NCBI GenBank assembly: GCA_910584115.1
Contig: CAJTYN010000195.1
Coordinates: forward strand, 1-5,218
Source: an uncultured Lachnospiraceae bacterium
GTDB taxonomy: Bacteria > Bacillota > Clostridia > Lachnospirales > Lachnospiraceae
Length of the DNA: 5,218 bases
Direction of reading: 5' to 3'
Shown: piece after piece, positions 1-5,218 of the stretch
How the letters are laid out: every line of letters begins with the position of its first letter
Position numbering within the stretch: position 1 is the stretch's first letter
The notes under the pieces: model-generated
The model's database searches: none
Seen by the model: only the letters and a program-made list of their open reading frames with translations
Told to the model about the DNA's origin: nothing
Translations under genes and position numbers: made by a program

Positions 1-25
1 ATTCGTATTTTAAAATTTAGAGCTT

Positions 26-44
26 AAAAATCGGTATTAACCGA
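26..44 (-). terminator. probable intrinsic terminator of the ABC importer operon
   Basis: Read on the minus strand, a 5-bp stem TCGGT / ACCGA closes a TAAT loop (44 down to 31) and is followed at once by five T (30 down to 26). It begins about 20 bases after the ATPase stop codon, where an operon end is expected. The stem is short, so termination may be incomplete. The hairpin is almost symmetric, but on the plus strand the T-run at 52-57 is separated from it by seven bases, so the minus direction fits better. Confidence 0.6.
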
Positions 45-64
45 CAGCCCCTTTTTTATGATCG

Positions 65-868
65 TTATGTGAGCAGCATCCGGTCGTTGGCAAATTCCCC
101 GCCGCTGGCCTCTTCGAATTTCGCCAGCAGATCCGATACATGCAGGTTCTTCTTTTCTTCGCCGGACACGTCGTAGATGATCCTGCCCTCGTGCATCATG
201 ATCAGGCGGTTCCCGTGGGCGATCGCGTCTTTCATGTTGTGGGTGACCATCATCGCGGTCAGGCCGTTTTCTGCGATGATCTTATCGGAGATCTCCAGCA
301 CCTTGGCCGCGGTCTTCGGGTCCAGCGCCGCTGTATGTTCGTCCAAGAGCAGGAGCTTTGGCTTCTTGAGCGCAGCCATGAGGAGCGTGATCGCCTGGCG
401 CTGTCCGCCGGATAACAGACCGACTTTGCTCTTTAGGCGCTCCTCCAGCCCTAAGCCCAGCACCTGCAGCTTCTGTCTGTACTCCTCCCGCTCTTTTTTT
501 GAAATGCCCCAGCCGAAGCCTCTGCGCTCGCCGCGCCTGGCCGCGATCGCCATGTTCTCCTCGATAGACATGGTGGCCGCGGTCCCGATCATGGGATCCT
601 GGAAGACCCTTCCAAGGTAGCTGGCGCGTTTATGTTCCGCAAGCCTGGTGATGTCTGTGCCGTTTACGATGATCCGCCCTTTGTCCACGGGCCAGACGCC
701 GGCGATCGCGTTCAATGTGGTGGATTTCCCGGCGCCGTTGCCCCCGATGATCGTCACGAAATCTCTTTCATTGAGCTTTAAGTCCACCCCGTCTAAGGCC
801 GTTTTCTCGTTGATCGTGCCGATGTTGAAAGTCTTATATACGTTCTGTATCTCAAGCATGTATCCCAT
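65..868 (-). CDS. ABC importer ATP-binding protein, TrpXYZ-like (aromatic amino acid) family
   Basis: 267-residue cytoplasmic nucleotide-binding subunit that hydrolyses ATP to power the permease encoded just upstream. All ABC motifs are visible: Walker A GGNGAGKST at residues 42-50, Q-loop VFQDP at 88-92, signature LSGGQRQ at 152-158, Walker B LLLLDE at 172-177 with the catalytic glutamate, D-loop ALDP at 181-184, and H-loop histidine in VTHN at 208-211. The DEHTAALDP stretch is typical of importers of this family as I know them. The start at 868 is chosen because its ATG overlaps the permease stop by one base (TAATG) and GGAGG lies 11 bases upstream; an ATG at 859 is a less likely alternative. 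The frame is open upstream to 1351, but that extension is arginine-rich shadow of the permease gene. It is the last gene of the operon. The ATPase call is certain; the substrate rests on the neighbours. Confidence 0.95.
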   Translation of the reverse strand: MGYMLEIQNVYKTFNIGTINEKTALDGVDLKLNERDFVTIIGGNGAGKSTTLNAIAGVWPVDKGRIIVNGTDITRLAEHKRASYLGRVFQDPMIGTAATMSIEENMAIAARRGERRGFGWGISKKEREEYRQKLQVLGLGLEERLKSKVGLLSGGQRQAITLLMAALKKPKLLLLDEHTAALDPKTAAKVLEISDKIIAENGLTAMMVTHNMKDAIAHGNRLIMMHEGRIIYDVSGEEKKNLHVSDLLAKFEEASGGEFANDRMLLT

Positions 869-1812
869 TATCCCGCCATCCTCCGTTTTACCGCGTATTT
901 TTCTTTCAGATAAGGTATCGCCAGGAAACAGGCGACGACGATCGCGGAGAATAATTTCATGTAGTCGGACGGCATCCGCAGCCACAGTACGAGCGTGTAG
1001 GCGATGTAATATAAGATCGCGCCCACGAAGACCGCCGAGAGTGTATAGGCAAATGCAAATCTCTTGCCGGCGCAGAGTTTGCCGAAGATCACTTCGCTGA
1101 TGATGACCGCGGCAAGTCCGATCACGATCGCGCCGCGGCCCGCGTTCACATCGGCCGAACCCTGGTACTGAGCGTAGATCCCGCCGCAGAGGCCCACCAG
1201 GCCGTTGGAGAACATCAGCGCGATCACCTTTGTAAAATCCGTGTTGATCCCCTGGGCGCGGGCCATCCGCGGGTTGCAGCCCGTGGCGCGTATGGCGGAA
1301 CCGATCTCCGTCCCGAACACCCAGTAGACGCCCGCGACTAAGAGCAGGCACCCGACGATCATCTTCAGGAAAAATAACCCCCGGCCGTCCGCCGTCACGT
1401 ACCGCAGGGAGGCCACCAGGCCCGTCTGCCCGATGCCGATGCTCTGGTTTGATTTACCCATGATGCCTAGATTGACGGAGTACAGGGATATCTGTGTCAG
1501 GATGCTCGCCAGGATCCCGGGGATGCCCAGCGCCGTGTGCAGAAAACCGGTGACGAACCCGGCCGCCATCCCTGCCAGAAAGGCAAATACCAGGGAAAAC
1601 GCCGGATCCATCCCTCCCTGGATCAGCATGACGGCGACGGCGCCGCCCGTGGCGAGCGAGCCGTCCACCGTCAGATCCGGAAAATCCAGGACACGGAATG
1701 TGATGTAGACGCCGATGGCCATGATCCCCCATATGAGTCCCTGCGCCACATTGCCGGGAAGGGCGCGGACGAGTGCTGTCGGGTCCAGAGAACCCAGATA
1801 TTCCATTATCAT
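868..1812 (-). CDS. ABC importer permease, branched-chain/TrpY-like membrane subunit
   Basis: 314-residue integral membrane protein that should form the channel (as a dimer) of the importer. About eight or nine hydrophobic segments can be seen, roughly at residues 22-40, 52-66, 70-92, 98-112, 148-166, 194-212, 226-245, 255-277 and 286-302. The cytoplasmic loop around 167-193 (GTEIGSAIRATGCNPRMA) is the stretch expected to contact the ATPase in the BPD_transp_2 superfamily, which includes LivH/LivM-type permeases and the permeases of TrpXYZ-like systems. The C-terminus is basic (KEKYAVKRRMAG), fitting a cytoplasmic end. The start at 1812 has AGGAAAGGA about 11 bases upstream; an ATG two codons later (1806) is also possible. 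The gene lies 44 bases after the lipoprotein stop, and its TAA shares one base with the ATPase ATG, suggesting translational coupling. Family is clear; substrate is inferred. Confidence 0.92.
   Translation of the reverse strand: MIMEYLGSLDPTALVRALPGNVAQGLIWGIMAIGVYITFRVLDFPDLTVDGSLATGGAVAVMLIQGGMDPAFSLVFAFLAGMAAGFVTGFLHTALGIPGILASILTQISLYSVNLGIMGKSNQSIGIGQTGLVASLRYVTADGRGLFFLKMIVGCLLLVAGVYWVFGTEIGSAIRATGCNPRMARAQGINTDFTKVIALMFSNGLVGLCGGIYAQYQGSADVNAGRGAIVIGLAAVIISEVIFGKLCAGKRFAFAYTLSAVFVGAILYYIAYTLVLWLRMPSDYMKLFSAIVVACFLAIPYLKEKYAVKRRMAG
880..884 (-). promoter_or_regulatory. ribosome binding site GGAGG inside the permease 3' end, for the ATPase gene
   Basis: GGAGG reads 884 down to 880 on the minus strand, within the last permease codons and 11 bases before the ATG at 868. 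It supports that start over the ATG at 859, which would be 20 bases away. With the TAATG overlap it allows ribosomes finishing the permease to re-initiate on the ATPase. Confidence 0.7.
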
Positions 1813-1856
1813 GTCTTATCCAGTCCTTTCCTTCTCTCAAAGATCCGCCTTGGCTA

Positions 1857-2930
1857 TCAGTCTTCTGTCTCGACTTTCTCGTAGCCGTCCGGGACTTCGA
1901 TCTCTAATTCTGAACAGATCTCTTCGTTGTACATCTTCGTCACTTCCGGTGCGGACTCGATCTCCATGGTGGTGATATCCGCGCCGTTTGCCAGTACGTC
2001 GTAAGCCATCTCGCCGGCTCTGTAGCCGATATCATAGTAGCTGATGGAGAGAGTCGCGACGCCGCATCCGGCGCAGATCCCTTCCTCGCCCGCGATCACC
2101 GGGATCTTGGCCGGGATGCATACGTTCTTGATGATCTCCGTGTTGGACGCGATCGTGTTGTCCGTCGGGATATAGAGGGCTTCGCACTGTTCGATGGCGC
2201 TGGTCACCACAGACTGGATCTCGTTGGAGTCCGCCACCGTAAATTCCTTGCACTCTACATTTTTTTCTTTCATCGCTTCTGTGTACAGATCCGCCTGGTA
2301 TTTGGAATTCGGCTCTGCGGAACAGTAGAGGATGCCGACCGTCTTCACATCCGGGAGGAGTTCGACTGTCATGTCCGCCTGCTCGTCGATCGGCGCCAGG
2401 TCGCTGGTCCCGGAGATGTTCACGCCTGTGGCGCCTGTCCAGTCACTGATCTCCAGGGCTGTGGCATAGTCCGTGATGGATGTGCCCATGATCGGGATAT
2501 CGGAAGTGGCCTGTGCGGCGGTCTGCAGGGGCAGGGTCGCGTTCGCCAGGATCAGGTCCACGTCCGCGGATACGAAATTATTTGCGATCGTGCTGCACAT
2601 CGCCTGCTCGCCCTGGGCGTTCTGCAGGTCGAAAGTGACCTTGTCCTCGCCGAATTTTTCCTTGCAGGCGTCCTGGAAGCCTTCTGTCGCCGCGTCCAGG
2701 GCCGGATGCTCCAGCATCTGGCAGATACCGATGGTATAAGAGTCCCCGGAAGCCTCTGCATCTTCTGTGTTTTCAGAATCCTCAGCGTCCGGCGCTTCTG
2801 TGGCTGCCACGGTCGTGCTGTCTTGTTTTTCCTCGCTGGAACTCGTATCAGAGCTTCCACCGCCGCAGGCTGTCATGGATAATGCCATTACTGTGGTGAG
2901 TATCAATGCGGTGATCTTTTTTAATTTCAT
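1857..2930 (-). CDS. ABC importer substrate-binding lipoprotein, TrpX-like (PF04392-type)
   Basis: 357-residue extracytoplasmic solute receptor. A lipoprotein signal peptide is clear: basic MKLKK, hydrophobic core to about residue 18, then lipobox MTAC with the lipidated cysteine at C22. Residues 23-63 form a flexible linker rich in Ser, Thr, Asp and Glu. The binding domain starts at YTIGICQMLEHPALDA (65-80), a start typical of the family, and shows two alternating alpha/beta lobes, including VDLILANATLPLQ (124-136), VGILYCSAEPNSK (198-210) and ALYIPTDNTIAS (251-262). IPVIAGEEGICAGCGVATLS (276-295) with ISYYDIG is another family-like block. Known relatives bind tryptophan (streptococcal TrpX) or tyrosine (C. 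difficile CD0873), so an aromatic amino acid is the best guess. Eleven cysteines remain in the mature domain, unusual for a surface protein outside strict anaerobes. AAGGAG lies 8 bases before the ATG. It is first in the operon, directly behind the promoter. Confidence 0.93.
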   Translation of the reverse strand: MKLKKITALILTTVMALSMTACGGGSSDTSSSEEKQDSTTVAATEAPDAEDSENTEDAEASGDSYTIGICQMLEHPALDAATEGFQDACKEKFGEDKVTFDLQNAQGEQAMCSTIANNFVSADVDLILANATLPLQTAAQATSDIPIMGTSITDYATALEISDWTGATGVNISGTSDLAPIDEQADMTVELLPDVKTVGILYCSAEPNSKYQADLYTEAMKEKNVECKEFTVADSNEIQSVVTSAIEQCEALYIPTDNTIASNTEIIKNVCIPAKIPVIAGEEGICAGCGVATLSISYYDIGYRAGEMAYDVLANGADITTMEIESAPEVTKMYNEEICSELEIEVPDGYEKVETED

Positions 2931-3026
2931 TTCCTTTTCTCCTTCTGTTTTTTAATTTTTAGACAATAAAGCCGCTTTCGACATGTTTTCGCACTTCAAC
3001 GCGCCAACGCGCGAAAGCCTTGCCAG
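2931..3026 (-). promoter_or_regulatory. 5' leader of the ABC importer operon with competing hairpins and RBS
   Basis: About 96 bases lie between the predicted start of transcription (near 3026) and the lipoprotein ATG. The segment read 3018 down to 3011 (GCTTTCGC) can pair two ways: as GCTTTCG with CGAAAGC (2980-2974), 7 bp, or as TTTCGC with GCGAAA (2992-2987), 6 bp. A third hairpin, CGCGC-GTTG-GCGCG (3013-3000), overlaps both. The ribosome binding site AAGGAG (2944-2939) sits 8 bases before the ATG. No T-box sequence (TGGnACCGCG) and no riboswitch that I know is present. The pairings are visible; any switching role is inference. Confidence 0.4.
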
Positions 3027-3032
3027 GTAAAA

Positions 3033-3061
3033 ATTATACTCTCACCAGGCCGATCCGTCAA
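3033..3061 (-). promoter_or_regulatory. sigma-A promoter of the ABC importer operon
   Basis: On the minus strand a -35 box TTGACG (3061-3056, five of six consensus bases) and a perfect -10 box TATAAT (3038-3033) are separated by 17 bases, the ideal spacing. Transcription should start near 3026. The sequence upstream of the -35 box is AT-rich (3062-3088) and could act as an UP element, shared with the divergent pabA promoter. Confidence 0.88.
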
Positions 3062-3088
3062 GTATTTTAATGTAGGCAAAAATAATAA

Positions 3089-3117
3089 TTGACATCCCGC
3101 GAAAAAAACCGTACAAT
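3089..3117 (+). promoter_or_regulatory. sigma-A promoter of pabAB
   Basis: A perfect -35 box TTGACA (3089-3094) and a -10 box TACAAT (3112-3117, five of six consensus bases) are separated by exactly 17 bases. The expected transcript start is near 3124, giving a leader of about 92 bases. Its -35 box is 27 bases from the -35 box of the opposite promoter, so the two are back to back and do not overlap. Confidence 0.88.
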
Positions 3118-3123
3118 AGTCCC

Positions 3124-3215
3124 ATCAATATACATACAGGTTACGGACCTAAACTTGCTTTTGGGATAACGACTGTGTCAGTTACGGAAAATAAGAGTAA
3201 GGAGGGTCTTTTTTT
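3124..3215 (+). promoter_or_regulatory. 5' leader of pabAB with possible attenuator-like pairing and RBS
   Basis: The leader holds CCTAAA / TTTGGG (3148-3153 with 3160-3165, one G-T wobble in the RNA, six-base loop) and ACTG-TGT-CAGT (3172-3182). A second use of the first segment is possible: GACCT (3146-3150) can pair with GGGTC (3204-3208), which overlaps the ribosome binding site AGGAGGG (3200-3206) and is followed directly by a T-run (3209-3215). GTTACGGA occurs twice (3140-3147 and 3181-3188). GGAGG stands 10 bases before the pabA ATG. I do not recognise a tetrahydrofolate or other known riboswitch here. The pairings are seen; a regulatory role is inferred. Confidence 0.4.
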
Positions 3216-3821
3216 ATGTATTATATGGTCGATAATCACGATTCTTTTGTCTACAACCTGTCTGCATATCTCGAAGAGGCCGGCCGGGAAGTCCTGGTCA
3301 GGCGTGCAGACCAGGTGTCTCTCTCTGAGATCCATTCCCTGCGCCCGGAGGGCATCATCCTCTCCCCCGGCCCCAAGCGGCCCACCGACGCGCTGGAGTC
3401 CATCCAGGTCCTGCGGCGTTTTCAGGGCCAGATCCCGATCCTCGGCGTCTGCCTGGGCCACCAGGTGATCGGACATGCGTTCGGGGCGACCGTCCGCAAG
3501 GGCCGGCAGCCCATGCACGGCAAGATCACCCCGATCCATCACCAGGACACCGGCCTGTTTTCCGGCCTGCCCGCCACCTTTGATGTGACCCGCTACCACT
3601 CGCTGGTGGTGGCCCCGGAAGATCTGCCCTCCTGCCTCATAGCCAACGCCTGGAGCGCGGACGGTTCCGTCATGGGGATGGTCCACCGCACCATGCCGAT
3701 CTATGGTGTCCAATTTCATCCGGAAGCCGTCCTGACCCAGTTTGGACGGGAACTGCTCCGGAATTTCTATAAGATCTGTGAAAGGTGGGAACGTCCGTAT
3801 GCGTCTTATGCAGGAATTTGA
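3216..3821 (+). CDS. pabA: aminodeoxychorismate synthase, glutamine amidotransferase subunit (PabA)
   Basis: 201-residue class I (triad) glutamine amidotransferase. It hydrolyses glutamine and passes ammonia to PabB, which makes 4-amino-4-deoxychorismate for folate synthesis in the cytoplasm. The N-terminal VDNHDSFVYNL (5-15) is the standard family start. The nucleophile is C79 in GVCLGHQ; H168 and E170 in QFHPE complete the triad. The segment SPGPKRP (50-56) stands where E. coli PabA has SPGPCTP. MHGKITPI (100-107) and VTRYHSLVV (124-132) closely match E. coli PabA as I remember it. Length is normal for PabA (about 190-200). The ATG at 3216 follows AGGAGGG at a 10-base gap. The last 23 bases overlap pabB. 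Stand-alone PabA and TrpG are hard to separate and some organisms share one protein (amphibolic); the adjoining pabB decides the name. Confidence 0.93.
   Translation: MYYMVDNHDSFVYNLSAYLEEAGREVLVRRADQVSLSEIHSLRPEGIILSPGPKRPTDALESIQVLRRFQGQIPILGVCLGHQVIGHAFGATVRKGRQPMHGKITPIHHQDTGLFSGLPATFDVTRYHSLVVAPEDLPSCLIANAWSADGSVMGMVHRTMPIYGVQFHPEAVLTQFGRELLRNFYKICERWERPYASYAGI
3781..3789 (+). promoter_or_regulatory. ribosome binding site within pabA that sets the pabB start
   Basis: AAAGGTGGG (3781-3789) lies inside the 3' end of pabA. GGTGGG ends 9 bases before the ATG at 3799, supporting that codon as the pabB start. The upstream TTG (3742) and GTG (3778) in the same frame would add residues that read as pabA shadow (GNCSGISIRS) and show no equally good site. 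Confidence 0.55.
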
Positions 3822-5163
3822 TCATTATCCGCCCATCCATCAGATCTTCGCGCAGGTGCGGGACCGGGAAGATGCCGTCTTCCTGGACTCCTCCCTGCAG
3901 GGCCGTCTGGGGCGTTTTTCCATCATCGGGCTCGCCCCCTATCTCAAGATCACCGGCGGGGATCCATGCACGGTCAACGGCGAAGCTGTAAAGGAAAATC
4001 TCTCAAGCTGGGTCAGAGACTATCTGCGTACCCACCATGAGGAAAATGACACCCCGCTCCCGCTGATCTCCGGCGCGATCGGATATTTTTCATACGACTA
4101 TGGGCGCGAAAAGGAGCGGGTCGCCTCACGCCACCCCCGGGAAGTGGACATCCCGGAGAGCATCCTCGTCTTCTATGACGATTTCATCATCGAAGACCAC
4201 CAGGCGCACCGGCTGCACCTGATCGCCAACAGCCACGGCCAGGACGCGGCTGTCGGCATGGCGCAGATGGAGGCGCTCCTGCAAAAGGCCGGGAGGGAAC
4301 CTTTCACAGCCAGCCCCACGCCGCCGGGACAGACATCCGTGACGGCGAATTTTACAAAAAAGGATTACATGGCGGCCGTCCGGCGCATGATCCAGTATAT
4401 CATCGAGGGCGACATCTATATCGCCAATATGACCCAGCAGCTTACGATCAAAAGCCCCATGGATCCTTTCGCGATGTTCTGGCGGCTGCGCACGGCCAAC
4501 CCCTCCCCCTTTGGCGGGTATTTCAACTATGGGGATCTTCAGATCGTCTCCGCCTCCCCGGAGCGTTTCCTGCAGATGCAAAAAGGGCACATCCAGACCC
4601 GCCCCATCAAAGGGACACGAAAAAGAGGGAGCACCCCCGCGGAGGACGCCGCGCTCAAGCAGGAGCTTTTGCAGTCCGGCAAAGACAAGAGCGAGCTTCT
4701 GATGATCGTAGACCTGGAGCGCAACGATCTGAACCGTGTCTGCATCCCCGGGAGCGTAAAGGTCACGGAGCTGTTTTCTGTGGAGACCTATGCCACCGTC
4801 TTCCATCTGATCTCAAATATCGTCGGGACCCTGCGCCCCGAACTGACCGTCATGGACCTGATCGAGGCCGCTTTCCCCGGAGGATCCATCACCGGCGCGC
4901 CGAAACTGCGGGCGATGGAACTGATCGACGAGCTGGAACACAGCAGACGGAACCTCTATACGGGATCCATGGGCTATCTGTCTCTGGACGGCGGCTGTGA
5001 CCTGAACATCGTGATCCGGACGGCCCTGCACAAAAATGGCGTCTACCATCTGGGCGTGGGCGGCGGGATCACCTATGAGTCGGAATTGGAATTTGAATAC
5101 GAAGAGACGCTGCAGAAAGCACGGGCGCTGCTGGAGGCTTTAGAGGCACAGCGGACATTTTAG
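3799..5163 (+). CDS. pabB: aminodeoxychorismate synthase component I (PabB)
   Basis: 454-residue chorismate-binding enzyme that aminates chorismate to 4-amino-4-deoxychorismate using ammonia from PabA. Family landmarks in order: FLDSS and GRFSIIGLAP (28-47) in the N-terminal domain, SGAIGYFSYDYGRE (91-104), GDIYIANMTQQL (204-215), SASPERF (251-257), RPIKGTRKRG (268-277), DLERNDL (305-311), VFHLISNI (334-341), FPGGSITGAPK (359-369), LYTGSMGYL (386-394) and GGGITYESELEFEYEET (421-437). K271 in PIKGT matches the nucleophilic lysine of E. coli PabB (K274); TrpE has alanine there (PIAGT), so ADC synthase is favoured over anthranilate synthase. Glutamates in DLERN and the EFEYEE block are the expected magnesium ligands. 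Length is typical and no residue is obviously missing. ATG 3799 is preferred (site AAAGGTGGG); ATG 3808 is possible. The 23-base overlap with pabA indicates coupled translation and balanced subunits. There is no fused PabA or PabC domain. Confidence 0.94.
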   Translation: MRLMQEFDHYPPIHQIFAQVRDREDAVFLDSSLQGRLGRFSIIGLAPYLKITGGDPCTVNGEAVKENLSSWVRDYLRTHHEENDTPLPLISGAIGYFSYDYGREKERVASRHPREVDIPESILVFYDDFIIEDHQAHRLHLIANSHGQDAAVGMAQMEALLQKAGREPFTASPTPPGQTSVTANFTKKDYMAAVRRMIQYIIEGDIYIANMTQQLTIKSPMDPFAMFWRLRTANPSPFGGYFNYGDLQIVSASPERFLQMQKGHIQTRPIKGTRKRGSTPAEDAALKQELLQSGKDKSELLMIVDLERNDLNRVCIPGSVKVTELFSVETYATVFHLISNIVGTLRPELTVMDLIEAAFPGGSITGAPKLRAMELIDELEHSRRNLYTGSMGYLSLDGGCDLNIVIRTALHKNGVYHLGVGGGITYESELEFEYEETLQKARALLEALEAQRTF

Positions 5164-5218
5164 AGCATTCAGAGGGGACGCCGGGAAGAGTGGGGCTCTG
5201 TCTCCGGGCAGACACGGG
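5164..5218 (+). other. tail after pabB, no clear gene; partial inverted repeat at the window edge
   Basis: These 55 bases contain no ATG. AGAGGGGA (5171-5178) stands 11 bases before a GTG (5190) that opens a frame to the window end, but the nine residues (GLCLRADT after the start) do not recall PabC. TGTCT-CCGGGC-AGACA (5199-5214) is a 5-bp inverted repeat that could be the left part of a terminator running past the edge. Neither reading can be settled here. Confidence 0.25.

Noticed and set aside
31..57. Plus-strand terminator using the T6 run at 52-57
   Set aside because: The hairpin (31-44) is separated from this T-run by CAGCCCC; the minus-strand reading has the T-run directly after the stem.
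869..1351. N-terminal extension of the ATPase frame up to 1351 (428 residues in all)
   Set aside because: The added 160 residues are arginine- and glycine-rich with no family resemblance and lie wholly within the permease gene. The ATG at 868 has a good ribosome site and the TAATG junction.
2931..3026. T-box (tryptophan or tyrosine) leader for the importer
   Set aside because: The leader is too short and lacks the conserved TGGnACCGCG antiterminator sequence and a terminator before the gene.
3124..3215. Tetrahydrofolate riboswitch ahead of pabA
   Set aside because: I cannot find the conserved core of that riboswitch class or its long pseudoknotted architecture; the visible stems are only 4-6 bp.
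3175..3468. GTG-started 97-residue frame overlapping the pabA start, considered as a leader peptide
   Set aside because: It runs far into pabA in another frame and becomes Ser/Pro/Arg-rich shadow. It has no ribosome site and no run of aromatic codons expected of an attenuator peptide.
3141..3719. 192-residue open frame antisense to pabA
   Set aside because: Shadow of a GC-rich gene; no recognisable domain and histidine/glycine/arginine-rich composition. The start region has no convincing ribosome site.
4126..4806. 226-residue open frame antisense to pabB
   Set aside because: Open only because of codon composition on the sense strand; pabB motifs run continuously through it and the antisense product resembles nothing known.
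3799..5163. Anthranilate synthase TrpE
   Set aside because: The diagnostic position is PIKGT (PabB lysine), not PIAGT, and PabA-like motifs in the partner subunit agree with PABA synthesis.
1..5218. CRISPR array, insertion sequence, tRNA or rRNA
   Set aside because: No regularly spaced repeats, terminal inverted repeats with a transposase, or conserved RNA gene sequences were seen; nearly all of the window is accounted for by five ordinary genes.

Overview
The window looks like chromosomal DNA from a Gram-positive Clostridia member, most likely a Lachnospiraceae-type gut anaerobe. The evidence is a lysine-rich lipoprotein signal peptide ending in a TAC-GGG lipobox, strong purine-rich ribosome binding sites (AAGGAG, GGAGG), near-consensus sigma-A promoters, and protein sequences that read like that group. 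Coding DNA is GC-rich (rough impression, high 50s percent); the central intergenic region is AT-rich. Taxonomy is inferred from sequence style only.

Left part, minus strand (about 3061 down to 26): a three-gene ABC importer operon in the order substrate-binding lipoprotein (1857-2930), membrane permease (868-1812), ATPase (65-868). The first two genes are 44 bases apart; the last two share one base (TAATG). A short hairpin followed by T5 (26-44) probably ends the transcript. The three proteins resemble the TrpXYZ-type family, whose characterised members bind aromatic amino acids (tryptophan in streptococci, tyrosine in Clostridioides difficile). Substrate is likely an aromatic amino acid but is not proven by the sequence.

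Centre (2931-3215): a 285-base intergenic region with two divergent, nearly perfect sigma-A promoters whose -35 boxes face each other across 27 AT-rich bases. Each drives a leader of roughly 90-100 bases with competing hairpins. Neither leader matches a riboswitch or T-box that I recognise.

Right part, plus strand (3216-5163): pabA and pabB, the two subunits of 4-amino-4-deoxychorismate synthase, overlapping by 23 bases. PabB carries the PIKGT lysine that separates it from anthranilate synthase (TrpE). Together they turn chorismate and glutamine into ADC, the precursor of p-aminobenzoate and folate. The lyase gene pabC is not in the window; the last 55 bases hold no clear gene.

The probable logic is that one transcript imports an amino acid whose own synthesis consumes chorismate, while the other commits chorismate to folate. 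Joint control from the shared promoter region is plausible but inferred. I see no mobile element, CRISPR array, RNA gene or clearly novel system; the least explained parts are the two leaders.
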